Source: Mycobacterium paraseoulense
GTDB taxonomy: Bacteria > Actinomycetota > Actinomycetes > Mycobacteriales > Mycobacteriaceae
Reading direction: 5' to 3'
DNA length: 64,000 nt
NCBI RefSeq assembly: GCF_010731655.1
Contig: NZ_AP022619.1
Location: 5,580,001-5,644,000, forward strand
In this document: positions 25,321 to 31,510 of the stretch, one piece after another
How the letters are laid out: each line of letters begins with the position of its first letter
Position numbering within the stretch: the first letter of the stretch is position 1
The notes under the pieces: model-generated
Told to the model about the DNA's origin: nothing
Seen by the model: only the letters and a program-made list of their open reading frames with translations
Database searches by the model: none
Translations under genes and position numbers: made by a program

Positions 25321-26032
25321 CGAGTATGTGCGCCACAGCGACAACCAGGGCACCGGCGATTGTCGCCGAGGGTGCGCAGAAGCCCGAGCTTGTTTACACG
25401 ACCGACCAATCACCGTTGCCGCAAAGAAACTCGCGGCACACACCGGCGTGTCGTGGGAGATTCTGAGCGATTGGGACAGGTTCGTCACCTACGTTCAGCA
25501 GGAGTTGACCCGGCAGGTTATCAACGTCGAAAACTCCGAGCTGATCTTGGGCGACGGCACCGCAACACATCTCACCGGATTCCTTTCCTCGTCAGGCATC
25601 CTCACCGCGACGATCGGCACCGACACGGCCCTTGATGCGGTGGAGAAGGAGATAGCGTCGCTGCGAACCGGTGCGGCACTGGCCGAGGCGAATCTTGTTG
25701 TGATGCACCCGTCTACGTTCTGCGCTGTGCGAAGGTCGAAAGACTCACAGGGTCGTTACCTATTGAACGCGGACCCGAGCGCCGAGCAGGCCAATCAGGT
25801 CTGGGGGATCGACGTTGTCGCCACCACGCAGATCGCGGCGAGTACCACGCTTGTGTTGGACACCAACAAATTTGGATTCGTCGTGCTGCGTGAGGCTATC
25901 GTGTTGCGCACCGGGTCGGACGGTAACGACTTCACGTCCAACATTGTCCGGTTCGTCTGCGAGGAGCGACTGAATCTCGCGGTGGAACGTCTGAGCGCGG
26001 TGCTGTCGCTGACCGGACTGCCGACAGCGTAA
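25321..26032 (+). pseudogene. HK97-type major capsid protein, 5'-truncated and frameshifted
   Basis: The main frame reads KKLAAHTGVSWEILSDWDRF, VVMHPSTFCAVRRSKDSQGR, YLLNADPSAEQANQVWGIDV and FTSNIVRFVCEERLNLAVER, the core and C-terminal domain of an HK97-fold capsid protein. Upstream, APAIVAEGAQKPELVYTTDQ belongs to the same gene but is in another frame, so there is a frameshift near 25410. The N-terminal delta and scaffold region and the protease gene normally before it are missing. It shows that the element once carried head genes like those of phiRv1/phiRv2. Confidence 0.82.
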
Positions 26033-26044
26033 GGAGATTGGATT

Positions 26045-26209
26045 ATGGCAAAAGTCGAAGTGCGACAAGAGTTCCAGTGCGTCCACGAGGGCGAAGTGTT
26101 CGACAGTGGCGACACTGCCGACGTACCCGAGGCGGTGGCACAGCGGTGGCTAACCGAGGGTTGGGCGTCCGAGGTAGCGCAGCAGGAGCGATCACCGAAA
26201 CGCAGGTGA
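26045..26209 (+). CDS. Small phage head-region protein
   Basis: A 54-aa acidic protein: MAKVEVRQEFQCVHEGEVFD, VPEAVAQRWLTEGWAS, then a basic tail. Short proteins with this EFxCxHxGxxxxxGxxxxVxxxxAxxWxxxGWA layout directly follow capsid genes in mycobacterial satellite prophages. The ATG is 12 nt after the capsid stop (AAGGAG ribosome site at 26032-26037). It is probably the last gene of the element. Confidence 0.65.
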   Translation: MAKVEVRQEFQCVHEGEVFDSGDTADVPEAVAQRWLTEGWASEVAQQERSPKRR

Positions 26210-26439
26210 GGCTTCCCGGCGCTGGGTGTCAAACGAGTCGCACTGCGGTGAGTCGACCGCCATCCCGTGCCGGTCCGCTGGCACGTGCTGTAGCCGGAGT
26301 GTGACTCGATCACTGGCCTAGATCACAACCTCCAGCGTGAGAGTGAGCGGAGCGCCCAGCGCCGGGACCGACGCCAGCAAAGCGCAACCGTACCCAAACG
26401 ATTACCCAAACCAGCATCGAATCCGCCCATGTTCGGCAA

Positions 26440-26506
26440 TGTTCGCTGACGTACAGATACAGCCGTTCAGCTGCGCAAACGCGACATACGCGGACACCAG
26501 CGAACA
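26440..26506. repeat. Inverted repeat inside the right end of the element
   Basis: TGTTCGCTG (26440-26448) and CAGCGAACA (26498-26506), 9-bp perfect arms, 49 bp apart, ending 8 bp before attR. They may be arm-type integrase or excisionase binding sites. The rest of 26210-26514 holds no gene. Confidence 0.45.
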
Positions 26507-26514
26507 CACTCGAT

Positions 26515-26562
26515 CACACTGGCAGTGTGGGGGTCAGGGGTTCGAGTCCCCTTAGCTCCACC
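26515..26562 (+). repeat. attR: 48-bp direct repeat, displaced tRNA-Ala 3' fragment
   Basis: Exact copy of 3422-3469. It lacks the acceptor 5' strand and D-arm, so it is not a tRNA gene. After it the sequence reads GGATATTC, and the chromosomal DUF1906 gene ends 30 bp further on. Confidence 0.95.
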
Positions 26563-26591
26563 GGATATTCGGCGGCGCCACAACATCGGGC

Positions 26592-27395
26592 TCACCGATG
26601 TAGGTTCCACTGACCGCAATCCGCGGCAAGGACGTCGTTGACGTCGACTTGGAGCCCCCCGACTACCGGGCCGGGATTCGACGGCGTACTCACCACGCGT
26701 TGGTAGAGAACGGCGGCCTGGTCGACCTGCCCGCGGGACCAGGCCTTGGTTTGCCAGGCCCATCGGTGGCCGGGGGTGCTTGAATTCCCGATAACGCCAT
26801 CGGCGGCGGCCCATCGGCACACATCAATCCCGCCGTAGACGCCGGTGCGCTGCACCCCGAGCGCCGAGTTGATGCCGCGAAACCACTTGAGCGCCAAATT
26901 CTTCCAGGTGTCGTGGCTGATGTCCTCGTCGATGCTGAAGAAGATCGGGGCGCTCTGGCCACCACCCGCCTCGGTATGCAGCTTCCAGGCGGTGCGCGCA
27001 TCGGCAACGCCGCCCTCGAATCCACGCCTGAAGTCCGATGGCGCCGTCCCACCCGGCTTCCCGTATTGGTAATTGCTGACGATGATGAGCCCCGCTGCGG
27101 TCAGCTGCTCGGCGTAGGACCGCGTGATCGGCTTGGCGCCCATGGATGAGCCGGGACGCGACAGCGAGACGTAGTTGATGACCCCGGAGTGGCCGGCGGC
27201 TCTGATCTGCTGCGCCGGAATTTGGCGCGCGGCGAAGTCGACCAATGTGGGGGTGGCGCCGACGACGGCGCGGGCCGTGGCGGTTGTCGATGCCGCATAC
27301 AGCGCCGGCAGGGCAGAGATAGCGATGGCGTAGCGCAATACGTCGCGCCGGGGGAGAGGGCGCGACCGCTGCGCACTCACCGACAACTCCTGCAT
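26592..27395 (-). CDS. Tat-exported DUF1906 (glycoside-hydrolase-like) protein
   Basis: A 267-aa protein similar to M. tuberculosis Rv2525c. A twin-arginine signal (PLPRRDVLRYAIAISAL) is followed by a cleavage-like ATARA. The body starts GATPTLVDFAARQIPAQQIR and has GVINYVSLSRPG, PIFFSIDEDIS (acidic strand of the TIM-like barrel) and GVYGGIDVCRWA. The family resembles glycoside hydrolases of the lysozyme/GH25 type and acts at the cell envelope; the exact substrate is unsettled. Its 3' end faces attR. It is the first chromosomal gene right of the element. Confidence 0.88.
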   Translation of the reverse strand: MQELSVSAQRSRPLPRRDVLRYAIAISALPALYAASTTATARAVVGATPTLVDFAARQIPAQQIRAAGHSGVINYVSLSRPGSSMGAKPITRSYAEQLTAAGLIIVSNYQYGKPGGTAPSDFRRGFEGGVADARTAWKLHTEAGGGQSAPIFFSIDEDISHDTWKNLALKWFRGINSALGVQRTGVYGGIDVCRWAAADGVIGNSSTPGHRWAWQTKAWSRGQVDQAAVLYQRVVSTPSNPGPVVGGLQVDVNDVLAADCGQWNLHR

Positions 27396-27593
27396 CGCGT
27401 GATGTTAATTTTGTGACTTTTGTCAACATAAGTGGCGGGTCGCAGTCGATATCAAATCGGGTCCTGCGGTTCATCGTGTCGAGTCAATCGCTGGAAGCCA
27501 CAAACCTCGTACCGCCGGTACGCATAACCAGCCACCCGTGTGGGTACGCGGGCGAGTGAACGCTTGTTCGCAGTAGTCGGGAGGGAGCTGCTG

Positions 27594-28559
27594 ATGCCCG
27601 AGGTCCAACTTCACCACGAGGGACACCCCCTGTATCGCCGGATGGTCCGGTTCGATTGGTCGAAGACGCCACTGCACTGGGTGCCCGACGACCCGTTCTC
27701 GACCCACATGATGAACGTCTTGCATCTGCTGCTGCCCGAAGGGGAGCGGCACTTCATCAAAGCTGTTCTCGAGGCGTCCTCGCTGGTCGACGACCCGGAG
27801 CTGGAGGCGGCGATCAAGCCGTTCATCCAGCAGGAGTCCTGGCACGCCTGGGCGCACCAGGTGGTGCTGGACCATTTGGCACAACAGGGCATCGACACCA
27901 AGCCGTACACCGACCGGCTCGGCAAAATGCTGTCGCTGACACTGGGTGATCCACCCAAGTTCTTCCCACCGCCGTTGAAGCGGTGGTGGCTCTACCGGCG
28001 GCTGGCCGATGTGGCGGCGCTGGAGCATTTCACGGCGATGCTGGGCCAATGGGTGCTGACGAACCGGGGCCTGGACTATGCGCGCACCGACCCCATGATG
28101 CTTGACCTGCTGCGCTGGCACGGCGCGGAGGAGGTCGAGCACCGCTCGCTGGTCTTCGACGTCTACCAACACGTCTGCGGGAACTACTTCATCCGAGCGT
28201 TCTCGATGTTGTTCACCGCGCCGCTGTTCATCGGGTGGTGGGTCGCCGGAGCCAAGTACCTGATGGCTCACGACCCGACTATCGATCAAAAGTGGCGCTG
28301 GCGCGACTGGCTCTGGGCCGCCCGCGAATACCGGTTGCCGGGACCGTGGAAGCTTCTGGTCACGACGCCCGTCCGCTACATGCGGCCCAGCCATCACCCC
28401 AACGACGAGGCGGACACCCAGATGGCGATCGACTACCTGGAGTACTCGCCGGCGGCGAAGGACGCCCGGGAGCGGGCGCGCTCCCACGGCAAGTCCCCGG
28501 ATCAAACGAAAGGGATCCAAACCTCGGGCCACGGAGCACGAAAGGCGGAGGCGCGATGA
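27594..28559 (+). CDS. Metal-dependent hydrolase-family protein (PF10118 type, ferritin-like)
   Basis: A 321-aa protein from the ATG at 27594 (ribosome site GGGAGG); a GTG at 27540 is possible. Helical, with repeated E/H pairs: EGERHFIKAV, FIQQESWHAWAHQ, ALEHFTAMLG, GAEEVEHRSLVFDVY. Six such ligands would form a di-iron site like that of ferritin-like oxygenases. The family is annotated as metal-dependent hydrolase, but the di-iron-like pattern and the co-transcribed ferredoxin and reductase suggest an oxygenase or desaturase role. Its stop overlaps the ferredoxin start (ATGA). Confidence 0.82.
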   Translation: MPEVQLHHEGHPLYRRMVRFDWSKTPLHWVPDDPFSTHMMNVLHLLLPEGERHFIKAVLEASSLVDDPELEAAIKPFIQQESWHAWAHQVVLDHLAQQGIDTKPYTDRLGKMLSLTLGDPPKFFPPPLKRWWLYRRLADVAALEHFTAMLGQWVLTNRGLDYARTDPMMLDLLRWHGAEEVEHRSLVFDVYQHVCGNYFIRAFSMLFTAPLFIGWWVAGAKYLMAHDPTIDQKWRWRDWLWAAREYRLPGPWKLLVTTPVRYMRPSHHPNDEADTQMAIDYLEYSPAAKDARERARSHGKSPDQTKGIQTSGHGARKAEAR

Positions 28560-28744
28560 AAGTATCGGTCGATCTCGACACCTGCGATGGCAACGGCGTG
28601 TGCATGAGCATCTGCCACGACGTGTTCGACGTGCGGGAGGACGGTCTCCACGTGTTGCAGGACGAGGCGCCGGAGGAGCTGCGCCAGCAGTTGATCGGCG
28701 CTCAGGTGTCGTGCCCCACGCAGGCAATCACGGTGAAGGACTGA
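28556..28744 (+). CDS. Small 3Fe-4S-type ferredoxin
   Basis: A 62-aa ferredoxin with C10-x2-N13-x2-C16 and C-terminal CPTQAI. The residue normally Cys in 4Fe-4S proteins is Asn here, the hallmark of the single-cluster mycobacterial ferredoxins that serve P450s. An extra Cys at position 20 is unusual. It lies between the metal-dependent hydrolase and a ferredoxin reductase, with 4-bp and 7-bp junctions, so the three probably form one electron-transfer chain. Confidence 0.9.
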   Translation: MKVSVDLDTCDGNGVCMSICHDVFDVREDGLHVLQDEAPEELRQQLIGAQVSCPTQAITVKD

Positions 28745-28751
28745 CGGACCG

Positions 28752-29966
28752 ATGCCGAGTCGCCAGCTCAGAAACGTTGTCGTCGTCGGTGCCGGCGTGG
28801 CGGGCACGCGAGCGGCGGAGACCCTGCGGCAGGAGGGCTATGACGGCGCACTGACCGTCGTGGGCGCCGAGCGGTACGCCCCGTACCATCGCCCCCCGCT
28901 GTCCAAGAAGTTCCTCACCGGCAAGGTGCACCGGGCCGGCGTCGACCTCGCGCCCCAGTCCGATATGGATGCGCGCGTTCTGCGCGGCGCATCGGCTCTC
29001 ACGGTGGACATGGCCTCGCGCACCGTCGCCGTGCGTGGCGACGGCCAGGACCTCTCGCTGCCGTTCGACGGACTGGTGATCGCCAGCGGTGCGGTGCCCC
29101 GCGAATGGCCGGGCGGCGCGGTGCCCGACGGCGTGTTGATGCTCCGCACCGTCGACGACTGCCTGGCCATCCGGGACCGGCTGGGCTCGCGTCCGCGGGT
29201 CGTGGTTGTCGGCGGCGGGTTCATCGGCGCCGAGGTAGCCGCGAGTTGCCGGTCGATCGGCCTGGAGACGGTGCTGATCGAAAAGGGAAGCGGCCCATTG
29301 CTTTCCGCGTTGGGTGAGGAGCTGGCGTCGCGCTGGGCCGGCCTCCACCGCCAACATGGCGTGGACCTGCGGGTCGGCGTGGGCGTCGATGGCTTCGTGG
29401 GCAACGGCCGGGTGGAGGGTGTTCGGCTCACCGACGGCTCGCGGGTTGCGGCCGACCTCGTCATCGTCGGGCTCGGGGTGACTCCCGCCACCGACTGGCT
29501 GGAGGGCTCCGGACTGCGGGTCGACGACGGCGTGATCTGCGATGCCACCGGGGTGGCCGAGGGCGGCACCGGCGAGGTCACCGTCGTCGCCGCCGGTGAC
29601 GTCGCGCGCTGGTGGCACCCGCTGTACGAGCGGCACCTGCGTACCGAGCACTGGGACGACGCGGGCCGCCAGGGTGCGGCTGCGGCGCGGACTCTGCTGG
29701 CGGGACCGCAGGATGCGGAGCCCTATGACGAGGTGCCTTACTTCTGGTCCGATCAATACGACGTAAAGTTGCAGATGCTGGGCGTGCCAACTGATTACGA
29801 CGCCGTCAAGATCGTCGAAGGCAATCCGGACACCTGGGAGTTCGTCGCCGCGTACGGGCGGGGCGGTCGCACCATCGCGGTGCTCGGGACGATCTCGGGC
29901 CGGGTATATGCCTATCGAGAGGCCATCGAGAAGCGCGCGGAATTTCCGCCGAGCCGACCGGATTAG
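28752..29966 (+). CDS. FAD-dependent ferredoxin reductase
   Basis: A 404-aa oxidoreductase of the rubredoxin/ferredoxin reductase class. It has an FAD motif at the N-terminus (VVVVGAGVAGTRAAETL), Y-APYHRPPLSKKFLTG, and an NAD(P)H motif (VVVVGGGFIGAEVAAS). The C-terminal AAGDVARWWHPLY binds FAD. The final domain has PYFWSDQYDVKLQMLG, typical of this family. It would pass electrons from NAD(P)H to the ferredoxin encoded 7 bp upstream and then to the di-iron-like protein or to a P450. Confidence 0.93.
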   Translation: MPSRQLRNVVVVGAGVAGTRAAETLRQEGYDGALTVVGAERYAPYHRPPLSKKFLTGKVHRAGVDLAPQSDMDARVLRGASALTVDMASRTVAVRGDGQDLSLPFDGLVIASGAVPREWPGGAVPDGVLMLRTVDDCLAIRDRLGSRPRVVVVGGGFIGAEVAASCRSIGLETVLIEKGSGPLLSALGEELASRWAGLHRQHGVDLRVGVGVDGFVGNGRVEGVRLTDGSRVAADLVIVGLGVTPATDWLEGSGLRVDDGVICDATGVAEGGTGEVTVVAAGDVARWWHPLYERHLRTEHWDDAGRQGAAAARTLLAGPQDAEPYDEVPYFWSDQYDVKLQMLGVPTDYDAVKIVEGNPDTWEFVAAYGRGGRTIAVLGTISGRVYAYREAIEKRAEFPPSRPD

Positions 29967-30149
29967 CAAGGGCGGACGTTCGCTGCTCATCGGAGCTGGG
30001 CATCGCGCTCGCCCTCAAACGTTAAGTCCAGGCAACGACTTGGTAGAGACTGTGCCTCAGCCATGAGCCGGTCTGGCTGCCGATTAGGTTTTCGCCGCGA
30101 TGCGCATTAATCTTGCCCGCGGTTCGATTGCGACTCTCCGAAAGCAGCC

Positions 30150-30428
30150 ATGCCCACTCAGCCCAGCCTGCTGCGCCGCCAATCGCTGCGCAGCTCCCGC
30201 GCGTCGCGGGTGGTTCCTCGCGTGAAGTGCCCGATGGTCGGCCAGTGCTTCGATATCGAAGTCACTCGCGACGCCGACGGGTGGATGATTCGGATTCCCG
30301 AGATCAGCAGGGTCACCCGCACCACCCTCCGCGGAGCGGTGGAGCTGGCGGCGCGCAAGTGCATCGCCACCTGGACCGGCATCCCCATCGGTTATGTCGC
30401 CGTCCATGTGGTGAGCGAGATCGGTTAG
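30150..30428 (+). CDS. Hypothetical protein with HicB-like beta fold
   Basis: A 92-aa product; the ATG at 30150 lacks a clear ribosome site and starts further in are possible. CFDIEVTRDADGWMIRIPEI then TTLRGAVELAARKCIATWTG fits the small partial-RNase-H fold of HicB-like proteins, but no HicA toxin is next to it. Related hypotheticals are common in mycobacteria. Function unknown. Confidence 0.55.
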   Translation: MPTQPSLLRRQSLRSSRASRVVPRVKCPMVGQCFDIEVTRDADGWMIRIPEISRVTRTTLRGAVELAARKCIATWTGIPIGYVAVHVVSEIG

Positions 30429-30512
30429 CGCCCCACCCATCGGCGGCCGTATTGGCCAAGGTGTGTCTCGTGTGTGACCTCGCCGCGACGCTGACGCGAC
30501 ACGCTCATCACC

Positions 30513-30758
30513 ATGACGGTGGTTGCCGGAATCGTGGCTCTCGCAATGGCGACATGCGTCGGCTACTACCTCGGCCGGCGCGCGGGTTCGGCGCCGCCGA
30601 CTTGGAAGAGGCGAACCAGTCGGGTCGCCCTCGGGAGGATGGCGATCAGTCTGATCGTGTTACTGACCGCGCGCCGTGCGATGACCCTGTGGGGGCCGAG
30701 ATTTGTTGCTCCCCTGGGGCTGCTGCGCGGTAGCTTTGCGCGGATGCGTTCCTACTGA
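30513..30758 (+). CDS. Small membrane protein, hypothetical
   Basis: An 81-aa frame with an N-terminal membrane segment (MTVVAGIVALAMATCVGYYL) and a second weaker one (ISLIVLLTARRAM). It is basic, with GRRAGSAPPTWKRRTSRVA between. No family recognised. It ends 11 bp before the SDR start and so may share its transcript. Confidence 0.5.
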   Translation: MTVVAGIVALAMATCVGYYLGRRAGSAPPTWKRRTSRVALGRMAISLIVLLTARRAMTLWGPRFVAPLGLLRGSFARMRSY

Positions 30759-30769
30759 CAAGGACGGTT

Positions 30770-31510
30770 GTGTCGGCACTGCAGGGCAAGGTCGCGTTGG
30801 TGACCGGTGCGTCGTCGGGTCTCGGCGCTGAGACGGCTCGATTGTTCTCCCGCAAGGGCGCAACGGTTTTCGGCCTCGGCAGGGATACGGCCCGCCTGGC
30901 CGAGGTGTTCGCCGACGTCCAAAACGGTTCCTACGCATCGGTGGACGTTGCTTCGGCACAGGCCTGCCGCGAGGCGGTCGAGCAGTGCGTGCGCGCGTTC
31001 GGCGGGCTGGACGTCTTGGTCAACGTTGCCGGACAACACCAGATGCGGCGGACGGAGTCGATGACCGACGAGGACTGGGCGCACGACCTCGCGGTCAACC
31101 TGAACGGGCCGTTCTTCCTGTGCCGGGCGGCGCTGCCGCACCTGCTGGAGCGTGGTGGCAACATCGTCAACGTGGGCTCCATTGCCGGCGTCGAGGGCCA
31201 GGCGTACTCGGCCGGTTACTGCGCCGCCAAGCACGGCCTGGTCGGGCTGACTCGGGCTCTGGCGGTGGAATACACCGCGGACCGCTTGCGCGTCAACGCG
31301 GTGTGCCCGGGCGGCATGCTGACCCCGCAGCTCGAACACTTCAGCGCGCCGGAGAACCCGAACTACGACCTGATCATGCGCACGGCGTCGCCGCGCGGCA
31401 TGATGCAACCCCGTGACGTGGCGAACGTGATCGCCTTCCTCGCCAGCGATGCCGCGGCCGCCGTGCACGGCGCGGTCTATCGCGTCGACAACGGGAAGGG
31501 CGCCGGCTAG
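30770..31510 (+). CDS. SDR-family oxidoreductase
   Basis: A 246-aa short-chain dehydrogenase. It has nucleotide motif TGASSGLGAETARLF, the strand LVNVAGQ (N-A-G variant with Val), active-site Ser in NVGSIAGVEG, and YCAAKHG (Y-x3-K). VNAVCPGGMLTP follows. It starts at the GTG at 30770. It ends 4 bp inside the converging mmpL stop. Substrate unknown; the fold is typical of beta-ketoacyl or steroid reductases. Confidence 0.88.
   Translation: MSALQGKVALVTGASSGLGAETARLFSRKGATVFGLGRDTARLAEVFADVQNGSYASVDVASAQACREAVEQCVRAFGGLDVLVNVAGQHQMRRTESMTDEDWAHDLAVNLNGPFFLCRAALPHLLERGGNIVNVGSIAGVEGQAYSAGYCAAKHGLVGLTRALAVEYTADRLRVNAVCPGGMLTPQLEHFSAPENPNYDLIMRTASPRGMMQPRDVANVIAFLASDAAAAVHGAVYRVDNGKGAG

Larger units (their letters stand above)
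3422..26562. mobile_element. Satellite-prophage-like integrative element in tRNA-Ala, about 23.1 kb, with restriction and stress cargo
   Basis: Bounded by an exact 48-bp direct repeat of the tRNA-Ala 3' end. A tyrosine integrase lies 0.6 kb inside the left end. Phage-type genes occupy 3.6-11.4 kb: excisionase, TOPRIM-like protein, primase-helicase, WhiB remnant, HNH and terminase-small-like protein. A capsid remnant and head-type small gene sit at 25.3-26.2 kb. The order resembles the small mycobacterial prophages of the phiRv1/phiRv2 type (established comparison). The central 14 kb is non-phage cargo: a McrBC-like pair, an ATPase remnant and an envelope/stress cluster. No large terminase, portal, protease or tail gene was seen. 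Several genes in the right half carry frameshifts, so mobility may be lost or helper-dependent. The integrase and its catalytic residues are intact. Confidence 0.93.

Noticed and set aside
24856..25488. 210-codon minus-strand frame as an intact gene
   Set aside because: It overlaps the esterase remnant and the capsid gene in antisense; only about 20 codons resemble a transposase start.
26515..26562. Second tRNA-Ala gene
   Set aside because: Only the 3' 48 bp are present; no acceptor 5' strand or D-arm. It is the attR copy.
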